From positions 1,495,327 to 1,559,326 of the forward strand of contig SCFE01000052.1 of the NCBI GenBank assembly GCA_004352715.1: a stretch of DNA of 64,000 nt. Direction: 5' to 3'. This document shows positions 36,801 to 48,445 of this stretch, one piece after another. Below the pieces are notes generated by a model that saw only the letters and a program-made list of their open reading frames with translations, ran no database searches and was not told the DNA's origin. Position 1 is the first letter of the stretch; each line of letters opens with the position of its first letter. The DNA comes from Hofstenia miamia. Lineage: Eukaryota > Xenacoelomorpha > Acoela. The translations under genes and the position numbers were made by a program.

Positions 36801-38254
36801 AAGACAATATTTATTCGACTGCAAATATTTTAAACACTTGAGTAAACAATTACTGGGGTGAGATACTTACCAGACAGAAGCAAATAATATTAAATATACA
36901 AATTTTTTATAGTGAAGCAATATTGCTGTGTAAACTGTGTAGCTTCTAAATATGGTTATTTTGCAAATTATCCTAATTTTCTATTAATAGGATTCTCAAC
37001 CAAATTATTTATACCATGATTTAACCAATTGGGGCCCAAAAGGAAACGGAAGCTGCTGTAGTAGTAAAAAACGTATGATTTGTATTAATCAGATGGTAAG
37101 AAGCGCCCTATGATCAAAATTAAATTTTGAAATGCATTTATGACGCTACACTAGGGAGTCCATTAATGATGCCAAAATGAATAGTAAGAAACTAGGATCA
37201 ATATGGTATATTTCACACGCATTAATAGTAAAACTCTCTTTTTAGCCACATCATTCGTTTAATTACATTTGTTTTCAAATCAGTGATCAGATTGGTCAAA
37301 CAGGAATATCATACTCAATTAAAAAACAAGAAGTTTGAGGAGCAATTAGAAATGTTACAGAAAATTTATAAATGGATTAACTTACTGTCATAATAAGATT
37401 AAGCATGCCAAATACAAATAAACTGTGAATTATAGTAGTCTAGAAAAACGGTACATATGTACCATCAAGCTTCAAAGGCTTAAGAGTTATATTTGTAAAC
37501 AATGCACACTTTGGTTTATTTTAAAAACATGCGAGTTGTTTAAGTTTGAATGTGATTTGGCAATTAATTGTGAAATGAGAAGAATGACTTAGGAGATTTT
37601 TCAATGAAATTAATAACGTATTATAACTAAACAAATAAGGAATTGATTAGTCTCTCATTCATTAAGAATATTGGTCTAGACGCACTTTTTAACAACTGTC
37701 TCTTAACATGTCACTCAAGTTTGTGACTTGCAAAGCATAAAAGACGAATGTTTTAATTAAACTTATTCTAACAACGTAAATTTATAGAATATTTTCTAAT
37801 TTTCATTAGCATTAATTTGTTGTTGTAATTTGGCATTTCAGATTTATATATATATATATATATATGTAGTTGGGTATAATGCTTTACTGTAATGTACAAT
37901 AATATCTTAGTAACGAGTAATATTATGCATTATTACACTAATAAAATAGTAAATAGTAACGCGTTATCTTTGAGAACAATCATTCGTTATTTAGGCAACA
38001 CAATAATGTTTAGAGTCAATATATTGTTTTTAATGCATTGTTTGCCCATAGAAATATATGATTTGCTTTAATCAATACACAACATGTTTAGTAGCATGAG
38101 ATTCATTAAATATTTACATTTGAATAAAACTGTATAAGTAAAATTAAAAGTAATAGGCAAAGTAATGAGCAATATAATTTTATTACATTTCGTGAAAATT
38201 ATAAGCATTGGAAATAAAGTACTTTTAATGTAATGCACCAAAATTTTACTAAAT
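33815..38254. other. Gene-poor AT-rich stretch
   Basis: No supported gene or element over 4.4 kb apart from a short (TA)n at 37854-37865. Confidence 0.5.
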
Positions 38255-38299
38255 CCTAACCCTAAACCTAACCCTTTTATATATATATATATATATATC
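38255..38299. repeat. Short telomere-like tract joined to (TA)n
   Basis: 38255-38274 reads CCTAACCCTAAACCTAACCC, three degenerate units of the animal telomere repeat on its C-rich strand, followed directly by a (TA)n run at 38278-38299. Too short for a true telomere; an interstitial tract or the end of a short element. Confidence 0.75.
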
Positions 38300-38789
38300 A
38301 TCTTTGATGTCATGATAGCATACATATGAAGATTATCTTTGGTAATTTCATTGTCAACATTGTAACTGATTCCAACTTTAATATTGATTTCCACTTTTCT
38401 ACTAATGTATTTATCTAACAATATTATGCATGCATTCAAAATTCATAAACTATTTCACGATTACAATGTTTCAGAAAATGGCAATCGAGGACATTATTAA
38501 CAATTGATATAAGATTATTATGTTAATATATCTTTTTGAAAAGAACAGTGAATAATGTCTGCTGTATTATAACTGTAATATTCTTTGCAGCACAGCTGCG
38601 TTTTACAAATTTCCAATTCAATATACCGGAAGCAATTAATTTTTAATGTTGGAATTTTTTCGAATTTACTAGAATAAATATGAATATTTGAATTTTGCTC
38701 CAAATGTGCAGTGACACTATTTCCATGAAATATTATATTTAAATTGTTAAAGTATTTAAGGAAAAGATTTATGAGAATAGAGTGTCAAT

Positions 38790-39140
38790 ATGTGTGTTAT
38801 GATGAATATAAAAACTGTCATCTTCGTCTGCTACATATTTTATAACATTGTTTTTAAACTATTCTATCGCCATCTTTGTGAATTTCTTGCACCCCCTAAT
38901 CATTTTTGGAAAGATTGTGTTTTCTATACGCTTACAACCACTGCTTTGTCAAATTCTGGATTCTTCGTTATCACCGATTCTAGTTATTACTATTGGAGAT
39001 CAACAGTGCTCTTTTATATAAATATATTTTCAACAGCAAGTAATTATACTCAGTTAGTAGGGACAACTATGGAGGATAAGCTTATGCAGCAATGTGCTAA
39101 ACCCTATTCGACATGGGCTTTTTGGCCTTTTGAGGTTTAG
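38790..39140 (+). CDS. Unrecognised 116-residue small membrane or secreted protein candidate
   Basis: An ATG-initiated frame of 116 codons ending in TAG. Residues 8-26 are hydrophobic (TVIFVCYIFYNIVFKLF), fitting a signal anchor or signal peptide. The remainder is aromatic and Ser/Thr-rich: CEFLAPPNHFWKDCVFYTL, SNSGFFVITDSSYYYWRST, then FSTASNYTQLVGTTMEDKLM and QQCAKPYSTWAFWPFEV. NYT is a possible N-glycosylation site. Base composition is markedly less AT-rich than the flanking kilobases and codon choice is varied, which argues for real coding. It may be a single-exon gene or one exon of a larger gene; a conserved in-frame region could start at C (residue 34) after an acceptor. I do not recognise the family. 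Confidence 0.5.
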   Translation: MCVMMNIKTVIFVCYIFYNIVFKLFYRHLCEFLAPPNHFWKDCVFYTLTTTALSNSGFFVITDSSYYYWRSTVLFYINIFSTASNYTQLVGTTMEDKLMQQCAKPYSTWAFWPFEV

Positions 39141-40925
39141 GGATAAAGTATTCCTCTCATTTAACTCTGGATTGCATTAGTCCATTGCCCAAATATTCTT
39201 TTTAACAACAGTTTAAAATTAGAATATTCAAAAATTTGTTGCCATAAATATTTTGATGACGTCATCAAATCTCAAAGTTTGGGGATTTTTTTGAAGTATA
39301 TTAAATATTAGTTTTAAGCAGTTGGAAATAATGGAATTCATTAGAATGTATTCCTAACTTCTAAAATATAATTTTCGTGTTTGCTTTACACAGTTTTTTA
39401 TTACTAACAATAAGAATGATAAGCTTTTGCAAAAATAGAAAGACTATGCCTCGAGTTGAAAAACCATACCATATATAAAATGAGCAGATATTAAAAATAT
39501 ATTAAAGGGTTATTATCCTCATTAAAAGGTAGAAAAATTCTTCAAGTTTCACTATGAAAGCTTAATAGGGCATCCTCGTCGTCAGGACTAATAGTGTTAA
39601 AACAAGATTTACTTAGTTTAGACAAAGTCACTACTTTGTACATATTTAATTTCTTAGTATAAAATAACGAAGTAATGATGAAGTTCTCCACATCAAGTCC
39701 TAATTATATATAATCCATTGTATAGACAACTGATTAAATATTAGATATTAACATGTATGTCAAAAACAAACACATTGATCGTAATAATTTGAAGGCAGGA
39801 TTCAAACATTATTTTCCTAAAAAATTTCAAATCCACAATTTACTAAATGACTCCTGAAATATCTAAAATATTAATAGATATTATTTCAAGAGCCTGTCAA
39901 GCTAAATAGCTAATCTTTGGAGGAAAATTTATTAGTCTGTTCTTCACACGCCCACTATTATGGGAAATTAATAGTGCTCTCACTGCTTCACTGGATAATG
40001 AATTTGATATTGAATTGAAAAGCTCATTTAAGTTGAACTCCCCACATCAAATACTGCCTTCCTGTTCAATTAAATTGAATTAAGTTGTTAGCAAACGGTA
40101 AGCCATCCGATTAGAAATTTAATATAATGGTAATATTTGAAAGTTAAAAAAATTTAAATTTAAACATATTTTATCGTTAAAATCAAAGAAATCTATGCAT
40201 AACAAATTTTTAATTCCTTGTTTAATAGTTGCATTGGCTGAATTTTGAATGTAAGTATTCAATTCTTGCTTTAAAATACAATTTTGAATTTGACTGAGAG
40301 AACAGTACTTTCAACAATTTAGCTACCATATCACTAGCATCCATTAATCATTGCCAATCTTACTTTGGAAACATTTTTAAATGAAAAATTGATGTCACCA
40401 GCTCAACCCTCGTTGACTTGAATGATTTAACTTTATTCTTTACCTCATAAGAAGACTGGAATAGGGTGCAATATAAGTGTATAATAAATAAGTAAAATTT
40501 GAAACTTTATTCTCTACTCATAATAATGCGGAAAGCAACATGAAAACTTAAATTCAGGTAAAGTTCCATTTACATGTATGTGCATTATTCGGAAACTTTA
40601 ATGTACATAAATTATATTTAGCTCATTTATTCCCAGTAAATTATTTTTGTTAATATTAGTGAAATGAGTTCCACAATTGGAAGAAATGCACTTAGAAAAC
40701 GACACTGCTTACAAATAAAAGTGACTATGATGGATATTAATCCAAATTCTATAAACATGACTATTTTGGTGCATGTACTATGAATGGTTGTTTAGTTTTA
40801 TATTTCAAATCTAGCCTAAATTGGTATAAGAAACTGTTGACAACAGAAATATATAGATTATATTTTTATTCTATATTTGAATATTAGTTTCATTAGCATT
40901 TTTTGTTGTAATGCTGGTCATCGCT
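39141..40925. other. AT-rich spacer
   Basis: No gene or element recognised. Confidence 0.5.
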
Positions 40926-40934
40926 CTAATCTCT

Positions 40935-41300
40935 TAAGGTGTAGTAGAAAAGCTTGCGCAATTTACGCAGTTGCTTCAATTACGCTCCAAACCACCAATC
41001 TCAGCTAAAATGTTAGTGGCGTACGATGAAGGGGGTGACATGGTGGAATGTACCCCGTCCTATTTTCGACCTTGATTCGATTGCTTAAATATAAAATATA
41101 GTGTAATACGTTATAAAATGTCAAAAATTAAGTTGGTAAGATAGATTTTTTTTCAAGTCTATTTTTCAATATTTCAGCAATTTCGCCCTGGTTTTTCAGG
41201 TTGATCACAACTGAGATGTTCCCGGTCGAAAAAACCTGCGAACGGCCTGTATAATGTCAATGGCAGAGCTACTGGGAGGAGGTGGGGTTAAAAAAGCATG
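40935..41300. repeat. GC-richer island resembling DNA-transposon ends
   Basis: Stands out from its surroundings. It contains TTAGTGGCGTACGATGAAGG followed by GGGTGACATGGTGG near 41020-41050, and AATGGCAGAGCTACTGGGAG near 41260. Both resemble the CAGTGGCGTAGC-type ends common in hAT elements. No paired inverted ends or target duplication were found, so this is a weak call. Confidence 0.3.
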
Positions 41301-42189
41301 TACTGAACAGAATCAGTTAAATATTGCAAGTGAAGTTACTTCGGATCTTATATATACCCCAGTTTCCTATACATTGAATGTCCTGAGCCAACTGCTTGAA
41401 GGCAACATTGGTTCTTATAAATCATGAGAAAACGAATCATGCTAATTAATTCATTAAATTGAGTTCTATTCACTAAAAAACAGACTTTCAATAAGTATAT
41501 TCATTGCAGTTACGCATAAATTGCTTTTAATATTGTATTAATATTGAATAGTCATTGTCACAGAAAAAAATGAAATTATTTAATATAATGAACAACCTAA
41601 CTTTTTTAGCTAACTAATAACAGCGAATTGCATTGGTGGAATGCCAACTTGAACAGCAGCAAATCAGAAACTAGTAACAGTTTACTATTAACGGAGGTAG
41701 CCCAAATGGGATTCAAGTTGGCAAAAAATTAGAATGACGATCAAAAATTATTGTAAGGGAAAGAAGTACATGAAATTTACCAAAAATACTACACTATTAA
41801 AATAGTCGTTGAAACGTGTGATATATTTATTTTCTTTGAATTTAAACAAAAATATACACAGAAATGTATTTGTTAACATCAAAATCATATTCTATTCAGC
41901 AACTTGTTTAAATATTTATGATGCAAAAGCTTTCGATAAATGCTGATGGGTAACATGATTCTTATAATATGTTCGTTAATCATCAATATGGTACAGCCAC
42001 TTTGAAAGTTTTATATTTTTTGCGTTTATGTAAATATATTTTTTTATCGAGAATCGTGTTTTTGTAATCTCGTGTATTAATTCAACAAAACTCAAGGAGA
42101 TTTCATTATTAACACGTGATTTAAAAAATTTTATTATGCGGCAAATTTGAAGATCGACTTTCATTTTTTAGCTATAATATTCTTGCGCA
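41301..42189. other. AT-rich spacer
   Basis: No gene or element recognised. Confidence 0.5.
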
Positions 42190-43170
42190 ACAAAATGTTT
42201 CATTCATGATTAGTTGCTTCTTGACTCTCACGCTCCTAATAAATCAATAACTGTAACTGATCGCCATCTTGTCTCTTGGGGGAACTCCTATCTACAAGAA
42301 ATGAATCTCGAAGGCCGAAAACTTGAAAGAGCTTGGCGATCCGTTCTTGACATAGATAAACCTCGTTCTAAACTAGCACATTATGATTCTCTTTGTCATT
42401 TGGAAAATAATTTATACTCAATACTGATCTATTTATCTGCCCAGATAAATGAAAACAAACGTAGTTTTAAGTTTCTTTTGCACTTGGATTCAGAATATTA
42501 GGAAAGTGTGTGAGATTCATTGTGATGCCTGATCATTCATATGATTTAAACAACAAGTTCCCCTATGACAACAGTTTTTGATTCTTCTGCTAAATTCGGT
42601 CTAACAAAAGCAAAGTACCCTAATGAACCCTCTGATAAAATTATGTCGAGATTTCAGACAGTAATTTGTGATGATATAGAAGATCATTTGAAAACTATCC
42701 TAATTAAAGCATGTGACCTAGACTTTTTCCTAAGGAAATTGTTAACAACTAGATGACTAACTTAAAATGAATCTTTCTCAGCACTTGGTTCCCTATCAAC
42801 AGAAGATTGCACTTGCAAAGTCACTAACGATCCTAATCTTGATCGATATGAATCCTACAAATCTCGATGTGATCAACATTGACTTGACCACTATGATTCT
42901 TTGCTGGCAGAGGCACTAAAATAACTCATCAAGTGAATTAAAAGAGTTGGGATTTTACTACTAGAGTTTTCTTTGGTTTGTCAAGTCCATCGTGCTTTCT
43001 ATGAATCCGAACTGCTGACATCTTATTCCCCTGATTCCAACTTGTCTCTGAGATCAAATTATAATTGCAAAAGTCGAGGTGGCAGGAGTAATTCATCATT
43101 TGGAGCCTGTTCTTTCCGAGTTACAGCTGGTCATTACGCGAATATCTATCTTCCAAATTGCAAGCTTTAA
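42190..43170 (+). pseudogene. Internally deleted non-LTR retrotransposon ORF2 remnant
   Basis: 42214-42501 matches the linker after the endonuclease of CR1/L2-like elements: SHAPNKSITVTDRHLVSWGN then EGRKLERAWRSVLDIDKPRS. 42565-42756 fits the next segment (DDIEDHLKTILIKACDLDFF, where SCDLDPIPT is usual). Stops follow. 42973-43170 then fits the extreme C-terminus (ELLTSYSPDS, GACSFRVTAGHYAN and IYLP, where GxRAFSVAGPxLWNxLP is usual). The whole catalytic palm is missing between them, so an internal deletion removed roughly the reverse transcriptase core. The three pieces keep their natural order on one strand. Confidence 0.65.
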
Positions 43171-44701
43171 ATTAAGAAAAATATTTCAAAAAAGAGATAA
43201 GTTCTAAAGACTAAGTTTATCATCATTGTGCTTTCTTAGATTTTTTCATTCAGGGCACATACAAAACCTCTGTTCATTTATATGGATGATAAAAAGGTAG
43301 ATTAGGCCTTGCAAATTTTCCATTTATTTATTATTTATATAAAGAGCAACAGCAAATAAAACAATTTCAGTAATGCTTTGTAAGCAAAATGAATATATAA
43401 GAATTGTTAAAGAACTGAATACCGCTGTTTTCGCGAATAACAATTGAAGTCTACGCTAACTGAATGATCGTCTATTATACTGGACATTGAATACAGTATT
43501 GTTACATTCTTTAAAAATGGTGGTTTTTTATTGTTTCTGCCTAACAAGAAGATTATTTTTTAACTATCTGTAGGCAAGATGATTACAATACAATAATGAG
43601 TCTCTCGAGACAATGCCCAAACAAAAAACTCAATGATTTTACAAGACAAAGTTTACACTTTTTAAAAATGCTCTTAGGACATGGGTAGTTGAACACAAAA
43701 TTTCAAATATTACCGTTGACTGTTATTATTTTTATATTAAAAAAACACACCAATCCAATACTCTAAGGGATCAGCAAAAGAAATTGAATAAAACTTAATG
43801 ATTGTGATATATAATGTATATGTATCTGATAGACAAATAATCTACACAAAAAATTGCCTAATGCCCAATATATTCTTAAAATTTTAATTTATTGAATACG
43901 ATTTCATTATCCTAAATAATATTTAGTATGCCTTTGTAACTGACTTAGTTGCTGAGGAAAAAACAATTTCCAGTTCATTCAAAATATTGAATTTGGCACT
44001 AAGCAGTGATAAATCTATGCTAATGATATTTTTCAACCAATCAAAATTATTTAATTAATTGAAATATTTGTAATGTTTAGAATTTCTTTGAAAGCTGTCT
44101 CTAAGTAACATAAAAACGTGCAACAGAAAAATTAGCATTGAAGTAGTATGCTAAATCATTTTTACATTTCATGGTATTTGCTTCAATTAACACAATAATT
44201 GCTCAAAAATTGAAGTATTTAACGCTATTGAACTACAGTAAATTATTAAATTAAAAATGGAATTCTTAATTTGATTTTTTAATTCATCAGAGGTATATTT
44301 ATTTAATACTTAATGAAATATAATTAAAAACGAATAATTTTGAATATAAAAAGGTTAAATGTGCTTATTTATTTTACACTAATACTTAGTATCCCTTGTT
44401 GAATGAATTTAATGATATCTGCGAGTCTGCAAATCTATCAAGAGTGATAGAGTGAAAGCATGTGTATGTGTATTCTTGAATTTAGTACTAAAATATTTTC
44501 AAAATGTCAGAATATATTAATTTAATTGGCCTATTTAAGTGCAAACTGGAAAATTGCAATAGTTTATTTGAAATTCCCTGTGTAATGGGAATAAATATCA
44601 CTAGTTGTTATAATACTAATTGTAGCTTTTCAAGCATATCAGCCTCGTCTAAATCAAAATATGAAATATCTTATGTGGATAACGAAAATTCATATACATG
44701 C
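43171..44701. other. AT-rich spacer
   Basis: No supported gene. An 80-codon ATG frame at 44504-44746 runs into a microsatellite and is not convincing. Confidence 0.45.
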
Positions 44702-44822
44702 TATATACACTATATATATATATATATATATCTTATAAATATATAAATATCAATATAAATATAAAATTTATAGACAGTGCTACATATATATATGTTATAT
44801 ATATATATATATATATATATAG
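44702..44822. repeat. (TA)n microsatellite cluster
   Basis: Two long TA runs (44711-44730 and 44784-44820) separated by AT-rich sequence containing GACAGTGCTACA. Confidence 0.9.
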
Positions 44823-44832
44823 CAATTTTGTT

Positions 44833-45150
44833 GGAATATGAATTGAGTGATTCCTGAGTGTGGGAATTGCATTTGGAATTCAAACAATTATCAGAATTGA
44901 GAAAGAAATTTGCATTCTAATTTGACTTTAGAACCCCACCTAATTAATTCGAAATATTATTTCTTGTACTTGCATAAGAGCCCGATCGCACAATTTATGT
45001 AACTGTAAATTTATTTATGAATGTTTAAGTATCTGCTCTCAAATTATAATTAGTGACAAATGGAATTGGAATTTAAACAAAAATTATTGTAGGAATTGGG
45101 ATTGAATCACCAGAAATCGGAATTCTAATTGAAGAACTTAATTTAGTTCA
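44833..45150. repeat. GGAATT/GAATTG word-rich block
   Basis: The word GAATT or its close variants recurs about ten times over 300 bases (for example GGGAATTGCATTTGGAATTC, ATGGAATTGGAATTTAAAC, GTAGGAATTGGGATTG, ATCGGAATTCTAATTG), bounded on both sides by TA microsatellites (44784-44820 and 45158-45171). Repeated short words beside the ends are typical of transposase-binding subterminal regions of small hAT-type elements, but no inverted ends were confirmed. Confidence 0.4.
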
Positions 45151-45171
45151 AATCTCATATATATATATATA

Positions 45172-47639
45172 TTACATCTGAATAAATGGAAAAGTTGTTA
45201 AGAACATGTCTTAGTGACTTCCAAAAATTTAGTTTAATTAGGCTTTTTACTGTTAACACTCAGTTGTCAAATTATTCCGAGTGAATAATTTGAAAACTTG
45301 ATATTTCATTTTGAATGAAAAGTTTGTAAATTTGTACGTGAGCTTGGCCTCATAAGAAACATCTTAACTAAATTAATAATGTCATTGGAATCAAATTGAA
45401 ATTGATATTAATAATAGATTAATCAAATTTCCCCCATAAATGTAAAATTTATATGGTAAGGCACACATAATTTACTTTTCACACGCTAGCAAATACAAAA
45501 GAAATTAAATAACTCTGACATATTTAAATAAAGAAAAATCTGGTTTTTCGTAATTTATGCTAAATTCGGATAGCGCTATAAGCAAATAATCCACTATTAA
45601 GAACAAATAATTTGCTAATAGTATTATATATAATTGATATGTTATTAGTAAATTGATAATCCCATGAAGTAATTAATTATATCTTCAAAGCAACGAAAGA
45701 TTCTCGTATATTTCACTTGTCGAAATTCATTTATTATTAATCTAAACACGTCTAAATGCAAGGCATACTCGACATAGATTTATTTATTACAAGTAGATCT
45801 TTCTTAAGTCGTAGCATTAAATCTATTAACAAATCGCAAATGCGCATTTTTCGTTACTAATCATTTCAAATAACCATGTGGTTAATGTTATACAGATTCA
45901 ACATTATATAAATTCGGAATTTCAGTCTTTGATGTGTGACCTTCATTCACAGCCATTTTATATTTTAGATATAATTACTGTTCATTTTTACCTAATGGTA
46001 AAAAATTTCAATTTTGGATCAAATCGGGTTTTGATAATTAATTGTGTCATAATTCGGGTTAAATTTTGGCATTCAGGTTCTGTAATTGCAAAATTATTAT
46101 TCATAATCCATAAATCCCATAGCAATATTGACATCGCATTGCCAAAAATTTCATTATTATTTTTTATACGTAATATGGAATTACTTTAGCAGTTAGATAA
46201 TTTAATCTTGTGTTCATTGCGGTTGAATAACTCAATGTAATTGCAGGAAGCCGTTGACAATTTACAATTGATAAAGTCAATATTGCGTTTCCATTATAAT
46301 TGTAAATAAAGATGGAAAAACCAAAGTTTTACATTAAAAAATTATTTTATTAACCTAAAAAATATTGTTAGAGTTGTTAAGGATATCTTTGAATAATTTT
46401 TTTTTTTTGGTTAAGATAGGGAAAAATATTTTTTATGCATACATATACATATACAATTATTTATGTGTACCTTTAGGCATAGATTCGAAATTTCTTGATT
46501 CTTGATTGGCCTTAAACTAGCACTAGCGTAATTCCCCGTCTTTAGTTATTTTAAGGACCTATATACTTTTGTCCCCCTGGCAAGAAAGTTTAAATATGAT
46601 TAATTGCATGCTCTTTCTAGCAGTTTTGTTACTCAATTTTATAAAATTTCAGACTAAGTTTATTACTAAAATATGCATTCTATGCGCAAGAAATTCAAAA
46701 ACATATGCAAGTTTGTATTTTATTTAAATATTTCCCATATTCCTTAATATTTTTCAATATATAATATTTAAGTGTTGCATTGATTGCTACCCATATAACA
46801 GACACAAATGTACCATAAAGCGTGAAGAATTAGGGCAACAGCAATATAAAAAATCAATTGGTAAAACGAGGAAGAGAAATTACTTGATTCATGTTATAAT
46901 TCACAAGAAAGCTTTTGTCTTGACTATACATATACTGAAAATAGATTTCCATAACACTAACAGGATACGGGATACGAGCAGCATTTTGTTAGCTGACCAA
47001 TGCAAACTGAACATGCATTAAGATACAGTGATATTCAATCAATGATTAAATTTGTTTAACTCACTTATCCCCTTCAATTCAGCCTGTATTAGTTAGTTAA
47101 CAAATCTGCGTCCTGATCCATGTCTGTGCATATTAAGTAAATTTGCCCTGAAGATTTACGAAAATATAATTGTTGGTCTTGAAAAGAGTCCGACTTGGAA
47201 TTGAAAAAAGATATAAACATTCTTGAGACAAAATTATATTTTTTGAAAATTGAGTTTGCTTTGATTATTAAAGAATAAACCACGTGAGTTTAAGCGCTTT
47301 GAATTAGATATTATAAACAAAATAATGATAGTTAGCTTTGATTGACTGCTCATAAGTTGCATATCATATAATATGTGTAATAAATTTGGATTAAATCTCT
47401 GACATGAGCGTGATTATTAACGGGAACTTACAAAATTCACTAAAAATTGCTTAGCAAACAAGTAGTTTTATAGTTAACAACTACATATTTTGTTCACAAA
47501 TATTATTTTAGAATCCAATATCACCGTTAAATTCAAACTAAAAATATTCTCATAGACTGTTTTTATCTTATATACAGTGCAAACTGATGTGTTATTGAAG
47601 ACATTAGTTAATATTGATCTAAATTAGATTTTTAAGCCT
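45172..47639. other. AT-rich spacer with one TCGGG block
   Basis: Mostly featureless. At 46015-46080 are AAATCGGGTTTTG, AATTCGGGTTAAA and CAGGTTCTG, another instance of the CCCGA/TCGGG word-rich blocks. Confidence 0.4.
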
Positions 47640-47640
47640 A

Positions 47641-47650
47641 TATATACATC

Positions 47651-47709
<59 letters not shown>
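47641..47709. repeat. (TA)n microsatellite
   Basis: About 69 bases of nearly pure TA next to the 3' end of a Penelope-like element. Confidence 0.95.
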
Positions 47710-47711
<2 letters not shown>

Positions 47712-47732
47712 TAAAAAGGAAAACACATGAAC

Positions 47733-47775
47733 GTTTCGATTAATATTATATAATCATCTTCAGCAAATAATTTGC
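47733..47775 (-). other. Hammerhead-like half-motif beside the Penelope-like element
   Basis: On the minus strand: an inverted repeat GCAAAT/ATTTGC, then CTGAAGA (fits CUGANGA), then a perfect 5-bp stem GATTA/TAATC with an 8-base loop, then GAAAC. This is the order of the hammerhead ribozyme core, and Penelope-like elements are known to carry hammerheads in their terminal repeats. Against it: one unpaired U precedes the stem, no U-H cleavage site precedes the first helix, and no third helix is evident. At best a degenerate copy. Confidence 0.3.
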
Positions 47776-47826
47776 GGCAAAAATATTTTACAATATATAA
47801 ACTACATTAAAATTATAAAATGAAAC

Positions 47827-48195
47827 CTAAAATAAATATAAATACTTAGTTGGATTAATCTGTTTATTTAATAACTTTGTTTTGTCGATGTTGGTAATTT
47901 CAATGGCTTCTGCAATTTTTGTATATTTTGTTCTTCTAATGATCTTAAAATTTTCAATATTGATATTATGAATGTGATTAAAAATTTCTGATGTTAAATG
48001 GCCATTGATGTGAACTTTGAACCGCGTATCAAAATGACGGATGGTTTCACCGATGTATGATTTCTTACAATCATCACAAGTATATTTATAAACTAATGAT
48101 GAAGCCAATCCTTTTGTTATTTGATCTTTGTTGCGAATTAAATTTAGTGTTTTGAATGATTGAAATATTGGAATGATCTTCGTAAATTTTAAATG
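47827..48195 (-). pseudogene. Penelope-like retroelement, GIY-YIG endonuclease tail
   Basis: The minus strand from the gap edge encodes about 120 residues ending at the stop near 47827. LVYKYTCDDCKKSYIGETIR and HFDTRFKVHINGHLTSEIF form the Cys-pair and GIY-YIG core (YIG, with Arg in ETIRHFDTR), and KIAEAIEITNI contains the catalytic-type Glu. This arrangement is the C-terminal endonuclease of Penelope-like elements, which insert through target-primed reverse transcription. The frame is open to the N run at 48196-48254; beyond the gap there is only TA repeat, so the reverse transcriptase domain is missing. It is therefore a 5'-truncated copy, or its 5' part is lost in the gap. Confidence 0.85.
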
Positions 48196-48254
48196 NNNNN
48201 NNNNNNNNNNNNNNNNNNNNNNNNNNNNNNNNNNNNNNNNNNNNNNNNNNNNNN
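48196..48254. other. Assembly gap of 59 N
   Basis: Separates the Penelope-like coding sequence from a TA microsatellite. Confidence 0.95.
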
Positions 48255-48292
<38 letters not shown>

Positions 48293-48326
48293 TATAGATA
48301 TATATATATATATACATATATATATG
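48255..48326. repeat. (TA)n microsatellite
   Basis: TA repeat with CATA and GATA interruptions, abutting the gap. Confidence 0.95.
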
Positions 48327-48359
48327 TAATACGGTTAAACATGAATATGAATGCACCTT

Positions 48360-48445
48360 CTATTAGTAATGTGCAGATACGCATACTACCAGCGGGTACC
48401 CGGTTTTACTCTCCAATACTAATACTTTATAGAGTACGGGTAAGC
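48360..48445. repeat. Short hAT-like end fragment (GGGTACCCGG type)
   Basis: TATTAGTAATGTGCAGATAC then CAGCGGGTACCCGGTTTTAC and AGAGTACGGGTAAG. The opening TTAGTRATGTG and the GGGTAC words match the element at 54532. Confidence 0.4.

Noticed and set aside
38255-38274. A true chromosome end
   Set aside because: Only about three degenerate units, with unique sequence on both sides.
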